Positions 1 through 5,544 of a DNA stretch of 7,384 nt are shown here, one piece after another (within the stretch, counting starts at the first letter, position 1; every line of letters begins with the position of its first letter). Under the pieces are notes generated by a model. It was not told the DNA's origin. It worked only from the letters and a program-made list of their open reading frames with translations, and did no database searches. Origin of the DNA: an uncultured Eubacteriales bacterium (GTDB lineage Bacteria > Bacillota > Clostridia > Peptostreptococcales > Anaerovoracaceae); assembly GCA_900542295.1 (NCBI GenBank), contig UQNJ01000021.1, positions 1-7,384 of the forward strand, given 5' to 3'. A program made the translations under genes and the position numbers.

Positions 1-55
1 AGGCAGAGGTCTGCAAAACCTTTATTCCCCAGTTCAAATCTGGGTGTCGCCTCCA
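1..55 (+). tRNA. tRNA-Cys (GCA), 5' end cut off by the window
   Basis: Partial tRNA. The anticodon stem is 6-10 paired with 18-22, around a seven-base loop 11-17 with U at 12 and anticodon GCA at 13-15, which reads UGC and UGU cysteine codons. The T arm is 28-32 paired with 40-44, around the canonical loop TTCAAAT (33-39). The 3' acceptor strand is 45-51, followed by discriminator T52 and encoded CCA (53-55). U73 as discriminator is a known identity element of tRNA-Cys and agrees with the anticodon. The 5' acceptor strand and most of the D arm lie before base 1. It may be the last gene of a tRNA cluster, since a terminator follows directly. Confidence 0.95.
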
Positions 56-63
56 TAGAATTT

Positions 64-92
64 AAAAACCGCTGATGTATCAGCGGTTTTTT
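64..92. terminator. Bidirectional intrinsic terminator between tRNA-Cys and the acetyltransferase gene
   Basis: A perfect 9-bp stem (67-75 with 80-88) closes on the four-base loop 76-79. The + strand has a T run at 87-92, giving a Rho-independent terminator nine bases after the tRNA CCA end. The left flank is A64-A68, so the minus strand also reads stem plus T run. This suits the acetyltransferase gene whose stop codon is at 140-142. One element thus appears to stop both convergent transcripts. Confidence 0.9.
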
Positions 93-139
93 ATTTGCCT
101 AAGCAGTTTATAGTTTGACGGCTGGTAGGACAAATATGG

Positions 140-1459
140 TTAATAATCGGTATTGGTCCAAGGCTTTTGTCTGTAATAAAACAGTGAATCTAACAAAGGT
201 TCAAAGGATTGATTGCTAAGCCTTATTTTTCCAAGGCGTACCAGCGATGACAGACGGCAGCTGCCCATAAAAAGTGACGAAATGTCAGAAAGACAGCATT
301 CAATACGCACATCACATGGGGCATCAGAAGGTGCCGGCGACCAGCAAGAAGAAAACTTGTCCTTCGGAGTAAATTTGACTGCGAAGATTTTCGATGCGTG
401 TGACAGTTCGTCATAATAATCAAATCCCACAGTAATATCAGATAGAGGAAATTCTCTGTATTCAGTAAGTAGTACAAAATTATCTAAGTCTACGATTTTG
501 TACATTGTTCCGACAGCTGAAATATTTGTTTGGAGAAATCCGAAATCGACATAGTTGCCGCTTGTATCCTGAGCACTTGGAAGTATGTGGTAAAAATCTT
601 CTTCTCCTGTACGGATAACTGTAGTCTGAGCTAAATCCGACTGATTTCTGAAAAAGCCCAGCAGGGCATTTAGCACCTGAGGATCAAGATACACAAGCTC
701 CTTGATTTCTATCCTGTTGAGAGTGTAGTTAACATCGCTTTCCGAAACAAATGTGTAGATGGCATACCCTTTAAGCTTGCCGTCAATAAAACATCCGATT
801 CTCTTTGACTGGCTGTCTGAAAACATGTCTCTTATTTCATCTTCAAATTTAATCACCATACCATGGTTTAAACCGGCAAACTCACGTTGACACTCGAGCA
901 TCTGAGAAGTGTCATCTGAATCAAGGAATTTAATACAGGAAATATCATCGAATTTTGGAAGATTAACTGTAGGAATTCTGTATTCATCAAGCTTGCTGCC
1001 GTATCCGTATCCCATTTTTCTGTAGAAATCAATTCTGAAAGGTAAAAGCATGGCGACTGCGGCATTGGTTTCTTTTGCGTACGCTTCAAAAAAACGAACC
1101 ATATCAAGAGCAGCTCCTTTTTTCTTGTGCATCGGATGAACGGCAAGTGACATTAAACCGACGGAGTGCTGCATCTTTCCAAATGCATTCATTGAGAAAT
1201 CAATAATCTTCATCAATGCAATGAAATTATTGTCTTCAAATAAGCCTACGAAAGTTATATTTTCATCGTTTTTCATTGAATTTATATATTTTGTTTTGTA
1301 TCCCGAAATCCCATCATCACTCAGATCCTTATAAGCAGGATATGAATTCAGATAGATGGTTATATATTCATCTATGAGATCGGGTGTTATAATCCTTACT
1401 TCACGATTTGCACTTCCGCCAAAATTACGGCTCAATTTTTCTATTGTATTTTTTTTCAT
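140..1459 (-). CDS. Eis-like GNAT-family N-acetyltransferase
   Basis: A 439-residue protein resembling the Eis (enhanced intracellular survival) family: an N-terminal GNAT domain, a second GNAT-like region, and a C-terminal SCP2-like domain. Visible GNAT signatures are the acetyl-CoA loop around V107-HPMHKKKGAA-117 and the segment F145-Y146-R-K-M-G-Y151-G. Y146 matches the tyrosine that acts as general acid in Mycobacterium Eis. In that enzyme the C-terminal carboxylate helps catalysis, and here the chain ends in a comparable PW-x3-DY tail (Y439). Eis enzymes acetylate amines, including multiple sites on aminoglycosides, but many relatives have unknown substrates, so resistance should not be assumed. 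There is no signal peptide or membrane segment, so it is probably cytosolic. The start is firm: AAGGAGGT (1467-1474, minus strand) sits seven bases before ATG. It is monocistronic, divergent from the trmO-like gene. Codons 2-4 contain a run of eight A. Confidence 0.9.
   Translation of the reverse strand: MKKNTIEKLSRNFGGSANREVRIITPDLIDEYITIYLNSYPAYKDLSDDGISGYKTKYINSMKNDENITFVGLFEDNNFIALMKIIDFSMNAFGKMQHSVGLMSLAVHPMHKKKGAALDMVRFFEAYAKETNAAVAMLLPFRIDFYRKMGYGYGSKLDEYRIPTVNLPKFDDISCIKFLDSDDTSQMLECQREFAGLNHGMVIKFEDEIRDMFSDSQSKRIGCFIDGKLKGYAIYTFVSESDVNYTLNRIEIKELVYLDPQVLNALLGFFRNQSDLAQTTVIRTGEEDFYHILPSAQDTSGNYVDFGFLQTNISAVGTMYKIVDLDNFVLLTEYREFPLSDITVGFDYYDELSHASKIFAVKFTPKDKFSSCWSPAPSDAPCDVRIECCLSDISSLFMGSCRLSSLVRLGKIRLSNQSFEPLLDSLFYYRQKPWTNTDY
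1385..1393 (+). promoter_or_regulatory. Candidate extended -10 promoter for the trmO-like gene, inside the Eis-like gene
   Basis: The + strand carries TGTTATAAT, a perfect extended -10, at 1385-1393. A weak -35 (TATTCA, 1365-1370, three of six) lies 17 bases upstream. Transcription would start near 1400, give a leader of about 124 bases and run antisense over the first codons and ribosome binding site of the Eis-like gene. The intergenic gap itself holds no good + strand promoter, although TATGAT at 1474-1479 with a poor -35 is an alternative. In AT-rich DNA such matches also arise by chance. Confidence 0.35.
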
Positions 1460-1482
1460 AGGATATACCTCCTTATGATTTT

Positions 1483-1511
1483 AGTTTAAGATAGGGGTAG
1501 GAGTATGTCAA
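1483..1511 (-). promoter_or_regulatory. SigA-type promoter for the Eis-like gene
   Basis: On the minus strand a perfect -35 TTGACA (1506-1511) is followed by a 17-base spacer and -10 TAAACT (1483-1488, four of six matches to consensus). The predicted start is near 1476, giving a leader of about 17 bases that contains little more than the ribosome binding site at 1467-1474. The -35 shares bases 1510-1511 with the Shine-Dalgarno of the divergent gene. Called from sequence only. Confidence 0.7.
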
Positions 1512-1523
1512 GGAGGAAAACCG

Positions 1524-2195
1524 ATGAAATTCATAGGATACATACATAACGGATTTGAAGAAAAGTTCGGCATACCAAGGCAGAGCGGACTTGCTGATAC
1601 AGAGGCGTTTATAACCCTTGTTCCGCCTTATAATGTGCCTGAGGCGGTAAGAGGACTGGAAGGATTTTCGCACATATGGATTCTCTGGGACTTCTCCATG
1701 GCTCACGATACGAAAGAAGAGGAAAGATGGTCTCCTACTGTAAGACCGCCCAGACTTGGAGGAAACAAGCGAATAGGCGTGTTTGCCACCCGTTCTCCAT
1801 TCAGACCTAATAATATAGGATTATCATGTGTGAAGCTTGATGAAATAATTTTTGATGAAAGAGGGCCTGTTTTAAAGGTTAGAGGGGCAGATCTGCTAAA
1901 TAAAACACCTATATACGATATTAAGCCTTATGTGCCTTATTCTGATTCCGTTCCTGATGCCAGAAGCGGTTTTGCTGCTGAAAAGCCTTTAACTTTAGAT
2001 GTCTGTTTTGAGTGTGAGCTTCCTGAAAGCCTGACGATAGAAACTAAAGGTGATATAGAAAAAATATTGGCACAGGATCCAAGACCTGCATACCATAAAG
2101 ACTCGGAAAAAATATACGGTATGAAATATAACGGTTTTGAAATAAAATTTAAGTCCGACGGAAGAAAAATTACTGTATGTGATATTTCATTTTGA
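1524..2195 (+). CDS. trmO: TrmO/TsaA-family tRNA (t6A37) N6-methyltransferase
   Basis: A 223-residue protein close in length to E. coli TrmO (YaeB, about 235 residues). TrmO uses S-adenosylmethionine to add a methyl group to N6-threonylcarbamoyladenosine at position 37 of tRNA-Thr, giving m6t6A and tuning decoding. Family hallmarks are GFSHIW (47-52), R74-PPRLGGN-81, GVFATRSPFRPN (85-96), IGLS (98-101), DLLNKTPIYDIKPY (123-136) and the C-terminal QDPRPAY (184-190) followed by YGM (198-200). These form the SAM-binding beta-barrel and the C-terminal tRNA-binding part. The protein should be cytosolic. AAGGAGG at 1510-1516 lies seven bases before ATG and fixes the start. The tRNA-Cys nearby is not an expected substrate, since tRNAs reading U-first codons do not carry t6A. 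Older annotations call this family VirR or UPF0066. Confidence 0.92.
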   Translation: MKFIGYIHNGFEEKFGIPRQSGLADTEAFITLVPPYNVPEAVRGLEGFSHIWILWDFSMAHDTKEEERWSPTVRPPRLGGNKRIGVFATRSPFRPNNIGLSCVKLDEIIFDERGPVLKVRGADLLNKTPIYDIKPYVPYSDSVPDARSGFAAEKPLTLDVCFECELPESLTIETKGDIEKILAQDPRPAYHKDSEKIYGMKYNGFEIKFKSDGRKITVCDISF

Positions 2196-2220
2196 CAGTC
2201 TATGTGGTAAAATTTATTTC
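2192..2220 (+). promoter_or_regulatory. Candidate promoter for the beta-lactamase-like/ydbST-like/ridA operon
   Basis: The 50-base gap starts with TTGACA (2192-2197), overlapping the trmO stop codon, and contains an extended -10, TGGTAAAAT (2205-2213). These two are only 10 bases apart and cannot work as one pair. Either the extended -10 acts with a poor -35 near 2185-2190, or TTGACA pairs with TATTTC (2215-2220) at 17 bases. One of them probably drives the operon, although readthrough from trmO is equally possible because no terminator hairpin is visible in the gap. Confidence 0.4.
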
Positions 2221-2245
2221 AAATGAATTGTAAAACGGAGGAGCT

Positions 2246-3019
2246 ATGGAACAGAAGCATCTTGAGGAACTCATAAAACCATTGAAAGGCAAAATCGGAT
2301 TTTATTATGAAAATATGACAGATGGGGGTACTCTCACATATAACAGCAGTGAAGTGTTTACTGCCGCAAGCGTTATCAAGGTTCCGCTTTTTATGTATAT
2401 TGCAAAGCTGGTAAACGAAGGTAAGCTGAGTTGGGATCAGCAGGTAATTGTAAGAGATGAAGATAAAAAACCAAGCTGCGGAGCACTGCTTTCATTGTCG
2501 GGCGACATTAAAGTAGATATAGAAAGTCTTTGCCGGCTTATGATAACTTTAAGCGATAATACCGCAACAAATATGCTTATACGGGCAGCAGGGATGGAGA
2601 ATCTTAGAAAAGGGTTTAAAGATATGGGCCTTTCTAAAACTGAGATACAAAGAGAATTGTTTGATGACAGTGCCTCAGCTGCCGGACTTGATAATTACAT
2701 ATGTCCTGAAGAAATTGCTATGCTTCTTAAAGAAGTATACAGAAGGGAATTTGTAAGCCCCGATATTTCAGAAAAAATAGAAAGTGTTATGCTTTTGCAG
2801 CAGATAAGGCATAAGATACCGGGGTACATAGGAAGAAAGAAAAAGATAGCAAACAAGACAGGGGAAGATTCAAATACGACTCATGATGCTGCCATCGTGT
2901 TTGCACAGAAGCCTTTTGTTCTTGTCATAACTTCGAATGACACTGATGTAGCAGAAACCGAAAGATTTATAAGGCAGGTTGCCTTGGAGCTGTACAGGGA
3001 AAATGGAGAAGGAGAGTAA
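2246..3019 (+). CDS. Serine hydrolase of the beta-lactamase class A-like fold, no signal peptide
   Basis: A 257-residue protein with the three motifs of penicillin-recognising serine enzymes: S42-V-I-K45 (nucleophile and general base), S103-D-N105, and K204-T-G206. The spacings (61 and 101 residues) are almost those of TEM-type class A enzymes. The usual omega-loop motif ExxLN, which carries the deacylating Glu166, is not recognisable. The equivalent stretch is roughly 133-150, where QRELFDD aligns poorly, so efficient beta-lactam hydrolysis is doubtful. The N terminus is charged (MEQKHLEELIKPLKGK) and no hydrophobic signal or lipobox is present, which suggests a cytosolic protein or one exported by other means. 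Related Firmicute proteins are often just named serine hydrolase or beta-lactamase-like. GGAGG at 2237-2241 stands only four bases before ATG. The next gene starts three bases after the stop. The fold is well supported; the substrate is unknown. Confidence 0.85.
   Translation: MEQKHLEELIKPLKGKIGFYYENMTDGGTLTYNSSEVFTAASVIKVPLFMYIAKLVNEGKLSWDQQVIVRDEDKKPSCGALLSLSGDIKVDIESLCRLMITLSDNTATNMLIRAAGMENLRKGFKDMGLSKTEIQRELFDDSASAAGLDNYICPEEIAMLLKEVYRREFVSPDISEKIESVMLLQQIRHKIPGYIGRKKKIANKTGEDSNTTHDAAIVFAQKPFVLVITSNDTDVAETERFIRQVALELYRENGEGE
3010..3014 (+). promoter_or_regulatory. Ribosome binding site supporting a TTG start
   Basis: AGGAG lies inside the last codons of the beta-lactamase-like gene, eight bases before TTG at 3023. 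The next in-frame ATG is codon 20 (3080), preceded only by a weaker AAAGGG. The TTG start keeps the polar segment that precedes the first membrane helix in YdbS-like proteins, so it is preferred. Confidence 0.7.
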
Positions 3020-3022
3020 ACC

Positions 3023-3517
3023 TTGTATTTAAATAATGATATAAATTATATAAAGCTTAACGAAAAAGCAAAGGGATGTATGAGGGTAAATGCTGCCGTT
3101 GTATGTATAACAGTCGCTTTATCTGCAACAGCTGCCATGATTTTGTTCTGGGATGGCGGCGGAGTTTTAAGAAATATTCTGATTGCAGCATGCTATATAT
3201 GGGCGGCAGCCTATATAACTGCGGTGCCTTTGGTGAGATATGACAGATATCGTTACTGTATAGATGAAGAGGCCATAAGAGTAATTGAGGGTTTTATATG
3301 GGTGAGCGAACAGACTGTTCCTATAGAAAGACTTCAAAAAATATCACGTTCGCAGGGACCTGTGGCGAGAATGTTTGGGCTGTCAACGGTTAAAGTTACT
3401 ACGGCAGGAGGCGATGTGGAAATTAAGTTTCTTACAGATGATAAGGCAGACGAAATTTCCGAATCTCTAAAAAAGAAGATAAACGCCATAGCTGTTTTTG
3501 AAAGGAACAGAGACTGA
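3023..3517 (+). CDS. ydbS: YdbS-like bPH2 (DUF304) membrane protein
   Basis: A 164-residue protein with a short polar N terminus, two hydrophobic helices (about 22-43 and 48-70) and a bacterial PH-like domain (about 74-155). The bPH2 pattern is clear: R-Y-x-Y-C-I-D-E-E, a turn before IEGF, then V99-PIERLQKISRSQGPVARMFGL-120 and a glycine-rich beta hairpin. No enzymatic activity is known for the family. In Bacillus subtilis the ydbS-ydbT pair is controlled by the envelope-stress sigma factor SigW and contributes to tolerance of antimicrobial compounds from other bacilli. The symbol is by homology and gene order only. The gene starts with TTG, follows the upstream stop by three bases and overlaps the next gene in TGATG, which implies translational coupling and probably equimolar partners. 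Confidence 0.82.
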   Translation: MYLNNDINYIKLNEKAKGCMRVNAAVVCITVALSATAAMILFWDGGGVLRNILIAACYIWAAAYITAVPLVRYDRYRYCIDEEAIRVIEGFIWVSEQTVPIERLQKISRSQGPVARMFGLSTVKVTTAGGDVEIKFLTDDKADEISESLKKKINAIAVFERNRD

Positions 3518-5064
3518 TGGAAAACATGAAGTTGAGATGTCATCCATCTATAATATTTGAAAATATATGGCAGTTTTGGCTTGTAATAGTTCTTATAATG
3601 ATTCAGCAAGCAGAAAGCATTGTTGAAGTTGTAAAAAGTATCGGAACCGGCGGAATTATGCAGGTAATTAGAGATGGCGGAATCTGGGCTTTAGCAGGAG
3701 TTCTTGCAGTGACTGCCGTCATTTTTACAATTCAGTTTTTGAGATGGAAAAAGACATGGATAACTCTTGAAGATAATCTTGTAATAATAGAAAGGAACAC
3801 CCTGAAGAGATATAAGAACACAATTGCAGTTGAAAATATTTCGGCTGTAAATATTGAGAGAAATATATTTGAGAGACTTGTTGGAACTTACAAGATAAAG
3901 ATTGATACAGGAAGTATGACTACTGCTGCAAAAACTGATGTTGCAATAGTTTTTAAAGAAAAAGATGCTGTAATCTTCAGAAAATCCGTTCTGGAAAAGA
4001 TGACGGAGATAAAAGACCGGATAAATTATGATGGAGAATTCAGACATCAGGAATATGAAAAACGATATGCTGAGGCAGTGTCACCGGAGACACATCCGGA
4101 TCGCCTTTTTGACGAAACGGCGGGAGGCAGAAAGGTGTTTCACAGCAGCAAGAAAGATATGATGATGCATGCCATATATACTTTGCCGGTAATCAGCCTT
4201 ATTATAGCTGTAAGCGGTGCAGCCGCAGGTTCGTGGTATATAGCTTCTTTCGGATTTTGGGCATTTATAGAAGATGCGTTCGGAAGTTTTATTGCAGTGC
4301 TGATTATGGTAATTTCTGCTGTGTTTAACCTTGTAAAGCGATTCATTTCATATTATGACTTTACTGTCTACAGAGATGGCAAGGATATCCATGTTAGGTG
4401 CGGTCTCATTAAAATCAAGAGCTATACGATTCCGGTAGACAAAATAACGGCTGTTGAAATAGAACAGCCTCTCATATCGAGAATATTCAAAAGATACAAT
4501 GTTAAGGTGATTACCGTAGGCATAGGTGACGAAGAAGGAGAAAATTCCAATATAACTATGTCACTGACCTTAGATGAAATAAGAGAGCAGATGGTTGAGC
4601 TTATTCCCGAATACGGATGGGCATCCGAATGTGATATCAAAAAGGAAGAGCGAATAGGAGCAGAAATCAGATTGATAAAATCGATTAAATGGCATATTTT
4701 GTCGGCGATTACTGTTTTTATATTGATTTTCGTGGTAGAATTACAGTTGTGGGCAGCAATTTTATTGCCGCTGGCAGTGGATTTGATTATAAATATACTT
4801 TATATTCTTTCATATAAGTCAGCAGGCTATGATATAAGAGAAGAGGGTCTCGTTTTATCAGAAGGGTTATTGATCAAAACCTATACTATATGTACATATA
4901 AAAAAATGCAGATTCTTATAATGAATTATCATCCGGTCGCTGCAAAGCGAAATACCGGTAACGGAGCGATAATGCTGCTCAATTCGGCATTAAGAGTTCC
5001 CTACATCAAAAGGGATCTGTCATTTGAAATATCAAAACGCATTATACGAGGAGGAAGAAAATGA
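3517..5064 (+). CDS. ydbT: YdbT-like membrane protein with three bPH2 units
   Basis: A 515-residue protein, near the length of B. subtilis YdbT (about 490). It repeats a plan of two membrane helices followed by a PH-like domain three times. The helices are roughly 12-30 and 54-75, 216-243 and 254-273, and 392-409 and 411-434. The PH units are about 80-170, 280-370 and 437-515. The second unit shows the family pattern best (CGLIKIKSYTIPVDKITAVEI, then a run of QPLISRIFKRY). The third is shorter and ends near IIRGGRK. With YdbS it would form a membrane complex with four PH units on the cytoplasmic face. The start codon overlaps the ydbS-like stop (TGATG), and the end overlaps the ridA start (ATGA). 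The biochemical role is unknown; an envelope-stress role is inferred from the family. Confidence 0.82.
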   Translation: MENMKLRCHPSIIFENIWQFWLVIVLIMIQQAESIVEVVKSIGTGGIMQVIRDGGIWALAGVLAVTAVIFTIQFLRWKKTWITLEDNLVIIERNTLKRYKNTIAVENISAVNIERNIFERLVGTYKIKIDTGSMTTAAKTDVAIVFKEKDAVIFRKSVLEKMTEIKDRINYDGEFRHQEYEKRYAEAVSPETHPDRLFDETAGGRKVFHSSKKDMMMHAIYTLPVISLIIAVSGAAAGSWYIASFGFWAFIEDAFGSFIAVLIMVISAVFNLVKRFISYYDFTVYRDGKDIHVRCGLIKIKSYTIPVDKITAVEIEQPLISRIFKRYNVKVITVGIGDEEGENSNITMSLTLDEIREQMVELIPEYGWASECDIKKEERIGAEIRLIKSIKWHILSAITVFILIFVVELQLWAAILLPLAVDLIINILYILSYKSAGYDIREEGLVLSEGLLIKTYTICTYKKMQILIMNYHPVAAKRNTGNGAIMLLNSALRVPYIKRDLSFEISKRIIRGGRK

Positions 5065-5438
5065 GGAAAATAGTAGCGACAACAAAAGCCCCTGCGGCAA
5101 TCGGTCCGTATGCACAGGCAAATATCTTGGGGAATCTTGTTTTTACGTCTGGACAGATTCCGCTGATTCCTGAGACCGGAGCAATCGTAGAAGGCGGCAT
5201 CGAGGAGCAGACTAAGCAGGTATTTGCCAATCTCAAAGCAATTCTTGAAGAAGCGGGTTCAGGTCTTGACAAGGTAATCAAAACCACTTGTTTCCTTAAG
5301 GACATGAATGATTTTGCAACAGTAAATGAAATTTACGGCGGATATTTTGAGGGTGATTACCCTTCAAGGTCTGCAATCGAAATCGCAAGACTGCCTAAGG
5401 ATTGTCTGATTGAAATCGAAGCTATCGCTTATATCTAA
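5061..5438 (+). CDS. ridA: RidA (YjgF/YER057c/UK114) enamine/imine deaminase
   Basis: A 125-residue cytosolic protein of typical RidA length. RidA homotrimers hydrolyse reactive 2-aminoacrylate and related enamines, released by PLP enzymes such as threonine/serine dehydratase, to 2-oxoacids and ammonia, protecting other PLP enzymes. Diagnostic parts are A10-PAAIGPYAQA-20, FTSGQIP (28-34), the Q-TKQVFANLKAILEEAG helix (50-66), and YPSRSAIEIARLPKDCLIEIEAIA (100-123). R103 matches the essential substrate-carboxylate arginine (Arg105 in Salmonella), and E120 the conserved glutamate. All key residues are present, so activity as a true RidA subfamily member is likely. GAGGAGG (5048-5054), inside the upstream coding end, is six bases before ATG, with ATGA overlap. 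Its place behind membrane genes is unusual but need not be functional, as ridA occurs in many contexts. Confidence 0.95.
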   Translation: MRKIVATTKAPAAIGPYAQANILGNLVFTSGQIPLIPETGAIVEGGIEEQTKQVFANLKAILEEAGSGLDKVIKTTCFLKDMNDFATVNEIYGGYFEGDYPSRSAIEIARLPKDCLIEIEAIAYI

Positions 5439-5459
5439 AATAAAATCTTACAGTAAAAA

Positions 5460-5505
5460 ACAGCGGCGAGAATACTGTGTGCTAAGCTTACAGGCTCGCC
5501 GCTGT
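5460..5505. other. Large GC-rich hairpin between ridA and the ABC exporter gene
   Basis: Perfect 11-bp arms (5460-5470 and 5495-5505) enclose 24 bases. Inside them, CTGT (5475-5478) can pair with ACAG (5490-5493) as an upper stem. On the + strand no T run follows (TGTCTGCG), so it is a poor terminator for ridA. Six A (5455-5460) precede it, so on the minus strand it reads as hairpin plus T run, a good intrinsic terminator. No minus-strand gene lies to its right in the window. It could also protect or process the ridA mRNA, or sit in the exporter leader if transcription starts near the ridA end, where TTGAAA (5410-5415) has only a weak -10 partner. Confidence 0.8.
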
Positions 5506-5544
5506 CTGCGAACAAATCAGCAATAATTCATAAAAGGAAAGAAT

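Noticed and set aside
1..55. tRNA-Cys 3' end as an integration (att) site
   Set aside because: I see no second copy of the tRNA 3' sequence in the window, and no integrase or phage genes; the neighbours are ordinary chromosomal genes.
213..416. Open frame of 67 codons on the + strand
   Set aside because: Antisense to the conserved C-terminal part of the Eis-like gene, with no ribosome binding site and no recognisable protein family.
868..1146. Open frame of 92 codons on the minus strand
   Set aside because: Out-of-frame shadow of the Eis-like gene, whose GNAT motifs are in the other frame.
140..1459. Aminoglycoside-resistance gene
   Set aside because: The Eis-like fold alone does not show aminoglycoside acetylation; many relatives have unknown substrates, so only the family is called.
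3334..4047. Minus-strand open frames (3334-3609 and 3691-4047)
   Set aside because: Antisense to the ydbST-like genes; no initiation signals or family resemblance.
5042..5305. Minus-strand frame of 87 codons opposite ridA
   Set aside because: ridA on the + strand has all its family motifs; the antisense frame has no recognisable family resemblance, so it is probably a by-product of the coding bias of ridA.
5460..5505. Known riboswitch or T-box before the exporter
   Set aside because: The hairpin shows no T-box sequence, no ykkC/guanidine motif and no other riboswitch core I recognise.
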